A stretch of DNA of 64,000 nucleotides from Dyella sp. EPa41 (GCF_016586165.1 NZ_BCPR01000009.1:28219-92218), one strand, 5' to 3'. Positions 28,274-37,626 are shown, numbered from the stretch's first letter. The notes: generated by a model not told the origin, from the letters alone. Made by a program: numbers and translations.

Positions 28274-31200
28274 TCAGGACGCGACCCGTCGCCCGCGCGT
28301 CGCGCCGCGGGTCGTGTCATCGCGGAACGCCACGCGGCACGGCACCGTCAGCGTCAGCTCGGTGCCGTGGGGGGCGCGATGCCTGAACTCCAGCTTCGCG
28401 CCCAGCTTGGCGGCGCGCTCGCGCATGCCTGTCACGCCCCAGTGGCCTCGCTCGGCGGCCTTGCGCAGCGCCTTCGGGTCGATGCCGGATCCGTCGTCTT
28501 CGACCATGATGCGCAACTGGCGCGCCTCGTAGGCCACCAGCACGTCGATGCGGCTCGCCTGCGCGTGCAGGAAGGCGTTGCGGATGCCCTCGCGCACGAT
28601 ATCGAGGATCTCATCGAAGGCACTCGGCAGGATCGGCAGCGTCTTGCCTTCCGAGCGGATGTGGAAGGCCGTCTGGTAGAGCGAGGCGAGGTTTTCGCCC
28701 ACCGCCAGCAGCGACTGCACCAGCTCGGTGTATTCGGGGCCGTCGCCGCGCAGCGAGATGATCTTGCCGCGCCCCTCGATGACCATCTCGCGCGCCTGGG
28801 TGATGGCGTCCTTGAGCGCTGCCGTGTTGCGGTCGCCGGGCGCCATGCCGGAAACCAGCGCCTGCAGGCGCAGCAGCAACCCCTGGATGCCTTGCAGCAG
28901 CGTGTCGTGGATGTCGCGTGCGATGCGTTCGCGCTCGTCCATGCGTTCGGTCAGCTTGAGGTGCACGCGCTCGGCGGCGCGTCGCATGCGCCACGCGATG
29001 AACAGGAACACGAGCGCGAGGAAGGCCAGCGCGCAGGCCAGCGCGAACCAGATCGTCTGGTAGAACCATGGCGCGATGGTGAAGGTGAGTTCCGCTCCCC
29101 GCGTGTTCCAGAGGCCGTCGTCGTTGGCGGCGATGACGCGGAAGCGATACGTGCCGGGACCGAGATTGGAATAGAACGCCTCGCGGCGCGTGCCTGCGTC
29201 CTGCCAGCCAGCATCCACGCCGTCGAGCCTGTAGCGAAAGCCCACCCGGCTCGGGATGGCCAGGCTGGCGGCGGTGTACTGGATCTGCACGTTGTCCGTG
29301 CCCTTGGGCAGCGTCAGGTGATCGGTCAGCGCGCGACGCTTGCCATCGGCGGTCAGGCCAAGGATTTCCACCGGCGGCGGCAGCCGATTGGCGAACAGGT
29401 GGTCGGGCTGGATCCAGGCCGGCCCCTGGTTGGTGAGGAACCAGAGGTTGTGGCGGCCGTCGCCGAAGGCGGTGGGCGTCATCGCTGCCTGCAGGGCGAT
29501 GCCGGGCAGGCCATCGTCGTAGTCGAACAGGCGGTACGCCGGCCGATACCCCGGGTGGTCGAATGCGGTTTCCGCTTCGTGCGCCGCCAGCCGGACCACG
29601 CCCTTGCCGGCATTGAGCCACAGGTCGCCATTGGGCGCCTTGACGATGCCGCTGATGCCGCTGAAGACATCATTGTCCGCGATGACGATGGACTGCACGC
29701 GGCCGGCGCGCAGGCGCGCCATGCCGAGTTCGCCGCCGATCAGCACCTCGTCGGCCAGTGGCTGGACGACCGTGATGTGGCCCAGGTGCAGGCCGTCGGC
29801 GCGCGTGTAGATGCGCGTCTGCCTGCCATCGAATTCGGCAAGCTGGCTGTCGGGGTAGCCGAGCCACAGATGCCCCGCGTCATCGACCGCCAGCGAGTTG
29901 GGCGTGAGGCCCTCGAGCGCGGGTGAAAGCGCCTTGTGCACGAACCGGCCGTTTTCGAGGTGGTACAGGCCGTGATCGGCGAAGGCCAGCCAGGGTTCGC
30001 CGGCGCGGTCGATGGCGAGCGCATTGACGATGGTGGTGCCCGCCGGCCACGGCAGGTTTTCCAGCGTATCGGCATGCAGTCGATAAAGATCGTGGCGACC
30101 GACCATCCACAGGTTGCCGTCACGGTCGAACGAGGCGCTGTGGATGTCGTGCAGGTCCGAGCGCACCCGCGTGGCCGACTGCGGATCGATGCGCCACAGC
30201 GTGCCGTTGTTGATGATCCAGGGCGTGCCGGCGTCGTCCACGGTCATGGCGTAGTTGGACGCGGCGCCCAGGGGGACGTCCGTCGGCACTTTCACGTTGT
30301 TGCGGTGAAAGCTCACCAAGCCCATGTTGGTGCCGGCCCAGATCGTGCCTTCGGCGTCTTCCAGCAAGGGCACGGTGCGGTTGGTCATCAGTCCGTTGCC
30401 GCGATCCACCAGGTCGGCCATGTCGGCACGCTGCAGCGTCTTGCCATGCTCGACATGGGTGTAGTCCGCGACGCGATAGATGCCGCCGTTGTCGACGCCG
30501 GTGCCCCACAGGTTGCCCTGACGATCGAACAGCAGGCGATGGCTCCAGCTGACGTCGTCGGCATCGAGGCCTTGGGTTCCCAGGCGCGGGTGGTCCGCAT
30601 CCAGGCCGGGCAGGGCGCGGGTGCCGTGGTCGTGGTCCGACAGCCACAGCGTGCCATCCGGCGCCTGCGCGATGGTGCTGTTGCGGTACACCCGCTGGTC
30701 GGTGGCTTCGAATCGCGTCGCGCCCGGGCGAAGGAACAGCAGCTTCTCGCCGGTGGTGACCCACAAGGTGCCGTCGCGCGTGGCGAGCACCCAGTCGGCA
30801 TGCCCGGCCGGATAGCTCCAGTCATCGCCCGCCGTGTGCCATTGCTTGCCGTCGAAACGGGCCAGGCCGCCCTCGGTGGCTGCCCATAGGCTGCCGTCGC
30901 GGGTCTGCGCGAAGCTGTAGACCATGCCGGAGGGAAAGGCCTCGCCAGGCGCGTAATGGCTGAGATGGCGGCCGCGCTTGATGCTGGCGCCGCCGTAGTA
31001 GAAGCCGATCCACAGCGAACCGTCCGGCATCATCTTCAAGGCCGTGATGTCATGGGACGGAAAGGCCTCGTCCGGCCTGGGTTCGAAACGTTCGAAGCGC
31101 ACGCCGTCAAAGCGGTACAGGCCGTTGCCGGTGCCGAGCCACAGATAGCCGCCCCCGTCCTGCGCCAGCGCCCAGATATCGGCCGGGGCGCCCGAGTCGA

Positions 31201-31393
31201 TGGCCCACTGTTTGCGGCGGAACTCGATCGCGTTGCCTGTGGCGAACGCGTTCGCCAGGCAGGACAGGCAGCACAGCGCGAAAAACAGCCGTCGCCATGC
31301 GCGCCAGATAGCCGGCGCAGTAGCGTGTGCGCGGTCCCGCGCGGGCGTGCCTCCCGGTTGCTGGAGCGCCTCTCGCCGGCCAACCATCGTCAT
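28274..31393 (-). CDS. Beta-propeller sensor histidine kinase
   Basis: A hybrid-length (about 1039 aa) membrane sensor. A signal-like hydrophobic segment (LFFALCCLSCLANAFA) is followed by many Reg_prop repeats with GTxWLGTxxGL-type cores, forming a large periplasmic propeller (about residues 45-690). Then come a Y_Y_Y-type domain (RYRLDGVDAGWQDAG), a transmembrane helix near IWFALACALAFLALVFLFIA, a HisKA_3 dimerisation box (ERIARDIHDTLLQGIQG, His phosphoacceptor) and an ATPase domain with DDGSGIDP. It should phosphorylate the divergent NarL-type regulator. The ligand is unknown, though polysaccharide pieces are common for this class. Starts at 31423, 31393 or 31387 are possible; GGAG favours the latter two. 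Confidence 0.9.
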   Translation of the reverse strand: MTMVGRREALQQPGGTPARDRAHATAPAIWRAWRRLFFALCCLSCLANAFATGNAIEFRRKQWAIDSGAPADIWALAQDGGGYLWLGTGNGLYRFDGVRFERFEPRPDEAFPSHDITALKMMPDGSLWIGFYYGGASIKRGRHLSHYAPGEAFPSGMVYSFAQTRDGSLWAATEGGLARFDGKQWHTAGDDWSYPAGHADWVLATRDGTLWVTTGEKLLFLRPGATRFEATDQRVYRNSTIAQAPDGTLWLSDHDHGTRALPGLDADHPRLGTQGLDADDVSWSHRLLFDRQGNLWGTGVDNGGIYRVADYTHVEHGKTLQRADMADLVDRGNGLMTNRTVPLLEDAEGTIWAGTNMGLVSFHRNNVKVPTDVPLGAASNYAMTVDDAGTPWIINNGTLWRIDPQSATRVRSDLHDIHSASFDRDGNLWMVGRHDLYRLHADTLENLPWPAGTTIVNALAIDRAGEPWLAFADHGLYHLENGRFVHKALSPALEGLTPNSLAVDDAGHLWLGYPDSQLAEFDGRQTRIYTRADGLHLGHITVVQPLADEVLIGGELGMARLRAGRVQSIVIADNDVFSGISGIVKAPNGDLWLNAGKGVVRLAAHEAETAFDHPGYRPAYRLFDYDDGLPGIALQAAMTPTAFGDGRHNLWFLTNQGPAWIQPDHLFANRLPPPVEILGLTADGKRRALTDHLTLPKGTDNVQIQYTAASLAIPSRVGFRYRLDGVDAGWQDAGTRREAFYSNLGPGTYRFRVIAANDDGLWNTRGAELTFTIAPWFYQTIWFALACALAFLALVFLFIAWRMRRAAERVHLKLTERMDERERIARDIHDTLLQGIQGLLLRLQALVSGMAPGDRNTAALKDAITQAREMVIEGRGKIISLRGDGPEYTELVQSLLAVGENLASLYQTAFHIRSEGKTLPILPSAFDEILDIVREGIRNAFLHAQASRIDVLVAYEARQLRIMVEDDGSGIDPKALRKAAERGHWGVTGMRERAAKLGAKLEFRHRAPHGTELTLTVPCRVAFRDDTTRGATRGRRVAS

Positions 31394-31552
31394 GCTTCTC
31401 CACTGCCTGCGGACATGAAGCATAGCGATCGCGTGCGTACGCGGCGAGCAAAATCACCCGATCGGGCATTGATCGCCGTCGGTCGTGCCAACATAGTGGC
31501 CGCGCCATCGAAGCCCCGCGAGGCAGACGACGGATGGCGCGCAGGAGGAGTC

Positions 31553-32188
31553 ATGGTGACAGGCGGCGCAGACCGCATCCGGGTGCTGATCGCCGATGAC
31601 CATCCCATCATGCGCGATGGCATCGCCGTGGCCCTGGAAAGCAGTCCCGACATGGACGTGGTCGGCCAGGCCGCGGATGGCGCGGAGGCCATCGTCCGCT
31701 TCCGCGAGCTGCACCCCGACGTGGCCCTGATCGACCTGCAGATGCCGGGCGTCGACGGCCTGCAGGCCATTCACGCGATCAGCGCGGAATTTCCGCAGGC
31801 GCGCATCATCGTGCTCACGTCCTATCCGGGCGACGCCCGCGTCAAGCGCGCGCTCACGCTGGGCGCGAATGCCTACATGCTCAAGACCGCGACGCGCGAG
31901 GAGATCCTTGGCGCGATCCGCTCGGTGATGAACGGCCGCCGCGTGGTCGCCACGGAGGTGGCGGGCGAGATCGCCTCCCACGCCTGGTCGGAAATGCTCA
32001 GCGATCGTGAGCTGAGCGTGCTTCGGCTGGTCGCGACGGGCCACACCAACAAGCGCATCGCCGACATCCTCTGCGTGTCCGAAGACACGGTCAAGGCGCG
32101 CCTCAAGAACATCATGACCAAGCTCGGCGCGCTGGACCGCACGCACGCGGTGACGCTGGCGCGCAACCGCGGCTTCTTCGACGGCTGA
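31553..32188 (+). CDS. NarL/FixJ-family response regulator
   Basis: A 211-aa regulator. The receiver domain has acidic residues Asp15/Asp16, phosphoacceptor Asp61 (ALIDLQMPG) and the conserved Lys in YMLKTA. The C-terminal LuxR-type HTH is LSDRELSVLRLVATGHTNKRIA, followed by EDTVKARLKNIM. An ideal AGGAGGAG site precedes ATG 31553. It is divergent from the HisKA_3 propeller kinase, its natural partner. An inverted repeat downstream (32258-32277) in front of the hydrolase gene could be one of its targets. Confidence 0.93.
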   Translation: MVTGGADRIRVLIADDHPIMRDGIAVALESSPDMDVVGQAADGAEAIVRFRELHPDVALIDLQMPGVDGLQAIHAISAEFPQARIIVLTSYPGDARVKRALTLGANAYMLKTATREEILGAIRSVMNGRRVVATEVAGEIASHAWSEMLSDRELSVLRLVATGHTNKRIADILCVSEDTVKARLKNIMTKLGALDRTHAVTLARNRGFFDG

Positions 32189-32190
32189 CC

Positions 32191-32217
32191 CCTTGTTGTA
32201 ACAGCGATGCAACAAGG
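32191..32217 (+). terminator. Hairpin directly after the response regulator
   Basis: CCTTGTTG and CAACAAGG pair perfectly around an 11-base loop, three bases past the stop codon. No T-run follows, so its action as a terminator is uncertain. Confidence 0.4.
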
Positions 32218-32257
32218 CCTCGCATGCGCCCGCGATACCGGCGCGTGTACCTGATCG

Positions 32258-32277
32258 GGTAGCGAAGAATTCCTACC
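32258..32277. promoter_or_regulatory. GGTAG-N10-CTACC inverted repeat
   Basis: The spaced repeat is a candidate dimer site about 220 bases upstream of the alpha/beta hydrolase gene. Its position right after a NarL-type regulator gene makes that protein a possible binder, but no consensus supports it. Confidence 0.3.
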
Positions 32278-32495
32278 TTGGGGCATACGGTCTCGCCGTT
32301 GCGACGACAGAATAAGCGACACGTTCGCTCTTCCCCGCAGTTCACTTCGCCCAGACCGGCCACGCCGCATCGTCAGCGACCGGTTCCGCAACGGCGGCCC
32401 ATGGATGAGCGCTTCCATGCCGATCAGTGAACCGGTTTTTGCCTTCGTCTTCCCCGGCGCCACGGCGCTTCCTCAACCCGCACGGACATCCCACT

Positions 32496-33317
32496 ATGAG
32501 TACGATCACGACGAAAGACGGGACGCAGATCTATTACAAGGACTGGGGACAGGGTCAGCCTGTCGTGTTTTCCCATGGCTGGCCGCTGTCGGCGGATGCC
32601 TGGGACGCGCAGATGCTGTTTCTCAGCTCGCAGGGCTTCCGCACCATCGCGCACGATCGTCGCGGCCACGGCCGTTCCAGCCAGCCGTGGAACGGCAACG
32701 ACATGGACACCTACGCGGACGACCTTGCCGCGCTGATCGAAACGCTCGATCTCAAGAACATCGTGCTGGTGGGTCATTCCACCGGTGGCGGTGAGGTGGC
32801 GCACTACATCGGCCGCCACGGCAACGCGCGCGTGGCGAAGATCGTGCTGATCGGCGCGGTGCCGCCCATCATGGTGAAGACGGCGAACAACCCGGGCGGC
32901 CTGCCGATCGAGGTGTTCGACGGTATCCGGGCGAACACGCTGGCCGACCGCTCGCAGTTCTTCAAGGACCTGTCGGGTCCGTTCTTCGGCGCCAACCGGC
33001 CCGGTTCGAAGGCCACCCAGGGCATGCGCGATTCGTTCTGGCTGCAGGGCATGATGGGCAGCCTGAAGGGCCACTACGACTGCATCAAGCAGTTCTCCGA
33101 GGTGGACTACACGCCGGACCTGCAGAAGATCGACGTGCCTGCGCTGGTGATCCACGGCGATGACGACCAGATCGTGCCGATCGATGCATCCGGTCGCCTG
33201 TCGGCCAAGATCATCAAGAACGCCACGCTGAAGGTCTATCCGGGGGCGCCGCATGGCCTCACCGCCACCCACCAGGAACAGGTCAACAAGGACCTGCTCG
33301 ATTTCATCCGTTCCTGA
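32496..33317 (+). CDS. Alpha/beta hydrolase, non-heme chloroperoxidase/arylesterase type
   Basis: A 273-aa serine hydrolase. Nucleophile Ser95 lies in [11 protein letters not shown], the acid is in [11 protein letters not shown] and the His in APHGLT. The oxyanion region [12 protein letters not shown] and [13 protein letters not shown] match the non-heme chloroperoxidase/aryl-esterase group; the halogenating activity of these proteins is usually a side reaction. It has no signal peptide. It leads a plus-strand cluster, but a very strong hairpin lies between it and the next gene. The start at 32496 (MSTITTKDG) is typical of the family. Confidence 0.9.
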   Translation: MSTITTKDGTQIYYKDWGQGQPVVFSHGWPLSADAWDAQMLFLSSQGFRTIAHDRRGHGRSSQPWNGNDMDTYADDLAALIETLDLKNIVLVGHSTGGGEVAHYIGRHGNARVAKIVLIGAVPPIMVKTANNPGGLPIEVFDGIRANTLADRSQFFKDLSGPFFGANRPGSKATQGMRDSFWLQGMMGSLKGHYDCIKQFSEVDYTPDLQKIDVPALVIHGDDDQIVPIDASGRLSAKIIKNATLKVYPGAPHGLTATHQEQVNKDLLDFIRS

Positions 33318-33326
33318 TCGTTCCAT

Positions 33327-33354
33327 GGTCCCGGCACGCGCACGTGCCGGGACC
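33327..33354 (+). terminator. Very strong hairpin between hydrolase genes
   Basis: GGTCCCGGCACG and CGTGCCGGGACC form a perfect 12-bp stem with a 4-base loop, starting 10 bases after the stop codon. The TATTTTT tract is 15 bases further on, so it is not a standard terminator. It could protect the upstream mRNA or attenuate transcription. Confidence 0.45.
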
Positions 33355-33374
33355 GTGCCAGAGGGGTATTTTTC

Positions 33375-34028
33375 ATGGCCATCCAAGCCAGCCCGACGCC
33401 GGGCAAGCAACTGCTCACGCCGATGGATCACGCGCTGATCCTGATCGACTTCCAGTCGCAGATGTCGTTTGCAACCCATTCCATCGATGCCGTCAGCCTG
33501 CGCACCAATGCGGCGCTGGTGGCCAACGCCGCCGCCAGCTTCAAGGTGCCGACCATTCTCACCACCGTGGCGGAGAAATCCTTCTCGGGCCCGATGTTCA
33601 GCGAAGTGACCGATCCGTTCCCCGGCCAGGCGCTGCTGGACCGCACGTCCATGAATACCTGGGAAGACGCGGCCGTGATCGGCGAGGTGAACCGCATCGG
33701 CAAGAGCCGCCTGGTTTTCGCCGGCCTCTGGACCTCGGTGTGCATCGTCGGGCCCACGCTGTCCGCGCTTGACCAGGGCTTCGAGGTGTACGTGATCGCC
33801 GATGCATGCGGCGATGTCTCGGCCGAAGCGCACAACCGCGCCATGGAACGCATGATCCAGGCCGGCGTGCGGCCGATGACCTCGGTGCAGTACCTGCTGG
33901 AGCTACAGCGCGACTGGGCGCGTAGCGAAACGTACGAAAGCACCACGGGCATCGCCAGGCGGTTTGCGGGTGCCTACGGGCTGGGCATCACCTATGCCAA
34001 GGCGATGTTTGGCGGCCACGAAGGTTGA
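33375..34028 (+). CDS. Isochorismatase-family cysteine hydrolase (YcaC-like)
   Basis: A 217-aa cytoplasmic hydrolase. The catalytic triad of the family is visible as Asp25 (ILIDFQSQM), Lys68 (TTVAEKSF) and Cys123 (LWTSVCIVG). YcaC relatives have no firm physiological substrate. Its place before XapX and amidohydrolase genes suggests a step in degradation of an amide or imide. An AGAGGGG site precedes the ATG. Confidence 0.9.
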   Translation: MAIQASPTPGKQLLTPMDHALILIDFQSQMSFATHSIDAVSLRTNAALVANAAASFKVPTILTTVAEKSFSGPMFSEVTDPFPGQALLDRTSMNTWEDAAVIGEVNRIGKSRLVFAGLWTSVCIVGPTLSALDQGFEVYVIADACGDVSAEAHNRAMERMIQAGVRPMTSVQYLLELQRDWARSETYESTTGIARRFAGAYGLGITYAKAMFGGHEG

Positions 34029-34080
34029 AGCGATGCCGGCGGGTCATCCGCCGGTTCGCGTGACGTTGCGGGAATTCCCG

Positions 34081-34362
34081 ATGAAACCGTATCTGTTTTC
34101 GCTTGGCGCCGGCCTGCTGGTCGGCATCATCTACAGCTTGTTGAACGTGCGCTCGCCGGCGCCGCCGGTGATCGCCCTGGTCGGGTTGCTCGGCATTCTG
34201 GTCGGCGAGCAGATTCCTCCGCTGGTGAAACACCTGTGGCGGCACGAGGCGGTGGGCACCAGCTGGGTGCGCGGCCACGTGAAGCCGCACATGTTCGGCA
34301 CCCTGCCGGGCCCGAAGCCGGTGGTCGCCGCGCGTGATGCGGGCAAGGACCGGCATTCATGA
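34081..34362 (+). CDS. XapX domain membrane protein
   Basis: A 93-aa protein with two predicted membrane helices (about residues 3-20 and 28-44). KPYLFSLGAGLLVGIIYSLL and NVRSPAPPVIALVGLLGILVGEQ match the XapX domain. The function of XapX proteins is unknown; they often adjoin amidohydrolases and isochorismatase-like genes, as here. I prefer ATG 34081 because family members begin at MKPY; ATG 34033 is a possible alternative. Its stop overlaps the next ATG (ATGA). Confidence 0.85.
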   Translation: MKPYLFSLGAGLLVGIIYSLLNVRSPAPPVIALVGLLGILVGEQIPPLVKHLWRHEAVGTSWVRGHVKPHMFGTLPGPKPVVAARDAGKDRHS

Positions 34363-36239
34363 ATACAGCGAATGCAGCGCCCGGGTGGATCATTCATGGC
34401 GGGCGCTTCGCCACGCTCGATCGGTCCAGGCCGGAAGCGGATGCGGTGGCGATCACCGATGGCCGCTTCAGCGCCGTGGGCAGTGCTGCCGAGATCATGC
34501 CGCTGGCCGGCCCGCAGACGCGGCTGATCGACCTGCGCGGTCGCCGGGCCTTGCCGGGCCTGATCGACAACCACCTGCACATCATCCGCGGTGGCCTCAA
34601 TTACAACCTGGAGTTGCGCTGGGATGGCGTGCGTTCGCTTGCTGACGCGATGGCCATGCTCAAGGCACAGGTGGCGATCACGCCGGCGCCGCAATGGGTG
34701 CGCGTGGTGGGTGGCTTCACCGAACACCAGTTCGCCGAGAAGCGCCTGCCCACCATCGCCGAACTCAATGCGGTGGCGCCGGATACACCGGTGTTCCTGC
34801 TGCACCTGTATGACCGCGCCATCCTCAACGGCGCCGCGCTGCGTGCCGTGGGCTACACGAAGGACACGCCCGAGCCGCCCGGCGGCGAGATCACGCGCGA
34901 TGGGGCGGGCAACCCGACGGGCCTGCTGCTGGCCAGGCCCAATGCGGCCATCCTGTACGCGACCCTGGCCAAGGGGCCGAAGCTGCCGTTCGATTACCAG
35001 CTCAACTCCACGCGCCATTTCATGCGCGAATTGAATCGCCTCGGTGTCACCGGTGCGATCGATGCCGGCGGCGGCTTCCAGAATTACCCGGAAGACTATG
35101 CCGTCATCGAGAAGCTGGCGGCGCACGACCAGCTCACCATCCGCTTGGCGTACAACCTGTTCACGCAGAAGCCCAGGCAGGAAAAGGACGATTTCCTGAA
35201 CTGGACGCGGACGTCCAAGTACAAGCAGGGTGACGATTACTTCCGCCACAACGGCGCCGGCGAGATGCTGGTGTTCTCCGCGGCCGATTTCGAGGATTTC
35301 CGCCAGCCGCGCCCCGACATGCCGCCCCAGATGGAAGGCGACCTGGAAGAGGTGGTGCGCATCCTGGCGGAGAACCGCTGGCCGTGGCGCATGCATGCGA
35401 CCTACGACGAAACCATCAGCCGCGCGCTGGATGTGTTCGAGAAGGTCCACCGCGATATTCCGCTGGACGGACTGCATTGGTTCTTCGACCACGCCGAGAC
35501 GATTTCGGAGCGTTCGATCGATCGCATCGCGGCCCTGGGCGGCGGCGTGGCCGTGCAGCATCGCATGGCCTACCAGGGCGAATATTTCGTGGAGCGCTAT
35601 GGGGCGGCCGCGGCACAGGCTACGCCGCCGGTGGCGCGCATCCTCGAGAAGGGCGTGAAGACCTCGGCGGGTACCGATGCCACGCGCGTGGCCTCGTACA
35701 ACCCCTGGGTGTCGCTGGCGTGGCTGATCACCGGCAAGACCGTGGGTGGCCTCGGCATCTATCCGCGCCGCAACTGCCTCGATCGCGAGACGGCGTTGCG
35801 CATGTGGACCGAGCACGTCACCTGGTTCTCCAACGAAGAGGGCAACAAGGGCCAGATCAAGGTGGGGCAGCTCGCCGACCTCATCGTGCCGGACCGCGAT
35901 TTCTTCCGCTGCCCCGAAGAGGACATCGCCGATACGACCTCGCTGCTCACCATCGTCGGCGGCCGCGTGGTGTATGGCGCTGGCGACTTTGCCTCGTTCG
36001 AGGAGGTCAGCGTGCCGCCCGCGATGCCCGAGTGGTCGCCGGTGCGCACCTATGGCGGTTACGGCGCCTGGGCGCAGGATCGCCGCGAAACGGCGGTCGC
36101 GCCACGCGTGGCCTGCGCTTGCGGGCATGGCTGCGGCGTGCACGGCCACGATCATGCCGCGGCCTGGGCCAGCAAGGTGCCGGCATCCGACCTCAAGTCG
36201 TTCTGGGGCGCGCTGGGCTGCGCGTGCTGGGCGGTCTAG
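34359..36239 (+). CDS. YtcJ-type amidohydrolase with Cys/His-rich tail, second copy
   Basis: A 626-aa paralogue of the protein at 5960-7774, sharing long near-identical segments such as QFAEKRLPT, GEMLVFSAADFE and HRMAYQGEYFVERYGAAAA. The HxH motif is His72/His74 in IDNHLHI. The tail is richer than in the first copy: ACACGHGCGVHGHDH, then a linker and GCACWAV before the stop. No signal peptide is present. It is coupled by ATGA to xapX and followed by a doxX gene 10 bases later. The substrate is unknown. The conserved tail suggests extra metal binding or a partner interaction, which is inference. Confidence 0.87.
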   Translation: MNTANAAPGWIIHGGRFATLDRSRPEADAVAITDGRFSAVGSAAEIMPLAGPQTRLIDLRGRRALPGLIDNHLHIIRGGLNYNLELRWDGVRSLADAMAMLKAQVAITPAPQWVRVVGGFTEHQFAEKRLPTIAELNAVAPDTPVFLLHLYDRAILNGAALRAVGYTKDTPEPPGGEITRDGAGNPTGLLLARPNAAILYATLAKGPKLPFDYQLNSTRHFMRELNRLGVTGAIDAGGGFQNYPEDYAVIEKLAAHDQLTIRLAYNLFTQKPRQEKDDFLNWTRTSKYKQGDDYFRHNGAGEMLVFSAADFEDFRQPRPDMPPQMEGDLEEVVRILAENRWPWRMHATYDETISRALDVFEKVHRDIPLDGLHWFFDHAETISERSIDRIAALGGGVAVQHRMAYQGEYFVERYGAAAAQATPPVARILEKGVKTSAGTDATRVASYNPWVSLAWLITGKTVGGLGIYPRRNCLDRETALRMWTEHVTWFSNEEGNKGQIKVGQLADLIVPDRDFFRCPEEDIADTTSLLTIVGGRVVYGAGDFASFEEVSVPPAMPEWSPVRTYGGYGAWAQDRRETAVAPRVACACGHGCGVHGHDHAAAWASKVPASDLKSFWGALGCACWAV

Positions 36240-36249
36240 GAGTATCGTC

Positions 36250-36690
36250 GTGAACACTCCTTCGAACATCCCCACGCGCTGGCCCGTCACGCCGATGGTG
36301 CACTGGTTCGCCTTGCTGGCACTGTGCGCCGCCTATCTGCAGGGCGGCCTGCAGAAGCTCATGGACTTCAACGGCGCGGTCGCCGAGAGCGCGCACTTCG
36401 GCATGACACCCGCCGTGCCGGTGACCGTTGCCGTGATCGTGCTCGAACTGGGCGCCTCGCTCGCCATCCTGTGTCACCGCGCCCGCTGGCTGGGGGCCTT
36501 GTTGCTCGCCGCTTTCACGCTGGCCGCGACCTTCGTGGCCAATCGTTTCTGGGCCGCTCCGGCGGCGCAGCGCTTTGGCATGACCAACGCCTTCTTCGAG
36601 CACCTGGGCCTGGTGGGTGGCTTCGTGCTGGTGGCCTGGCATGACCTGCGCGAACGCACGGCGCCGGTTTCGCCGGTCGCCCGATCCTGA
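36250..36690 (+). CDS. DoxX family membrane protein
   Basis: A 146-aa inner-membrane protein with four predicted helices, starting at GTG 36250 with TAGGAGT upstream. The signature includes AAYLQGGLQKLMDF near the start and ELGASLAILCHR in the middle, then GLVGGFVLVAW. DoxX-like proteins lack one settled role; some take part in quinone-linked oxidation. The overlap-free 10-base gap after the amidohydrolase indicates co-transcription. Confidence 0.87.
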   Translation: MNTPSNIPTRWPVTPMVHWFALLALCAAYLQGGLQKLMDFNGAVAESAHFGMTPAVPVTVAVIVLELGASLAILCHRARWLGALLLAAFTLAATFVANRFWAAPAAQRFGMTNAFFEHLGLVGGFVLVAWHDLRERTAPVSPVARS

Positions 36691-36710
36691 CATTCCAAGG
36701 GAGTCTTTCC

Positions 36711-37616
36711 ATGCGCATGTATTCCAAGTTCTTCGCCCTCGCGCTCGGCATCGCCGCGATCGGCTCGCCGATGTCCGCGATGGCCAGGGAAGCGCCGGCG
36801 ACGCCGATGGTGGCCGTGGGTTCGCAGTACGACACCACCCACGTCTATGTCGCTCCCGCGGAGGTCGATCGTTTCGTCGACAGTTTCCTCGGCACCTTCG
36901 GCGGCCAGAGCACCAGGCAAGGCATCGCGACCGTGACGCCCACGCCCAGCAGCACCAGCACGCAGCTGCTGCAGACGCCGGTGGGTACGGTGTCGCTGTT
37001 CGGGTTCCGCACGCCGGTGCCGCATCCGTTCGGTCTTGAGCGCACCGGTTACCTGGTGACGGATCTCGACGTTGCGGTCAAGGCTGCGCGCGCATCGGGT
37101 GCGGACGTCATCGTCGACATCTTTCCCGACCCGATCGGCCGCGATGCGGTGGTCCAGTGGCCCGGTGGCGTGAACATGCAGCTCTACTGGCACACCACGC
37201 CGCCCAACTACACGCCGTTCCAGACGGTTCCCGAGAACCGCGTGTATGTCTCGTCGGATCGCGCCGACGCGTTCGTGAAGAGCTTCCTGGCGTTCTCGCA
37301 TGGCAAGGTGGCGTCCGACGCCAGGCAGGCGCCCGGCGTGGAGATTGGCCGTCCGAAAGACAGCTACCGGCGCGTCCGCATCGAATCCACCTTTGGCAAG
37401 TTGACCGTTTTCGTGACCGACGGCCATCTGCCGTATCCCTATGGGCACGAACTGACGGGTTACGAGGTCGCAAACCTTGCCGACACGCTGGCCAAGGCGA
37501 AAGCGCATGGCGTGAAGGTGCTGGTCGAACCCTTCAGCAGCGAGGGACGTGAATCGGCAATGGTGGAATTCCCCGGTGGCTACGTCGCCGAAATCCACGC
37601 CGGCGCGGCCCGCTAG
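36711..37616 (+). CDS. Secreted VOC (glyoxalase-fold) protein
   Basis: A 301-aa protein with a signal peptide (MRMYSKFFALALGIAAIGS, cleaved near SAMA-RE). Two VOC-like halves repeat: one runs roughly from residue 38 to 165 and the other from 170 to 298, each with a GYxVxDLxxxxxxAxAxGxxV pattern and an ending like PGGxxxQLYW or PGGYVAEIH. His44, His298 and acidic residues could bind a metal. An exported VOC protein is less common than cytoplasmic ones. Its place in the amidohydrolase cluster suggests a role in processing the same compound outside the cytoplasm. Confidence 0.8.
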   Translation: MRMYSKFFALALGIAAIGSPMSAMAREAPATPMVAVGSQYDTTHVYVAPAEVDRFVDSFLGTFGGQSTRQGIATVTPTPSSTSTQLLQTPVGTVSLFGFRTPVPHPFGLERTGYLVTDLDVAVKAARASGADVIVDIFPDPIGRDAVVQWPGGVNMQLYWHTTPPNYTPFQTVPENRVYVSSDRADAFVKSFLAFSHGKVASDARQAPGVEIGRPKDSYRRVRIESTFGKLTVFVTDGHLPYPYGHELTGYEVANLADTLAKAKAHGVKVLVEPFSSEGRESAMVEFPGGYVAEIHAGAAR

Positions 37617-37626
37617 GCCGGGCAGG

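Larger units (their letters stand above)
32189..32495. other. Noncoding region before the hydrolase gene
   Basis: This 307-base stretch holds the hairpin at 32191-32217 and the repeat at 32258-32277. I see no other gene or RNA. Confidence 0.4.

Noticed and set aside
31458..31467. CCCGATCGGG palindrome between kinase and regulator genes
   Set aside because: Ten bases are too short to be significant in DNA of this GC content.
34359..36239. Recent tandem duplication or transposition of the amidohydrolase gene
   Set aside because: The paralogues are clearly diverged and 28 kb apart, with no repeats or mobile genes around either copy.
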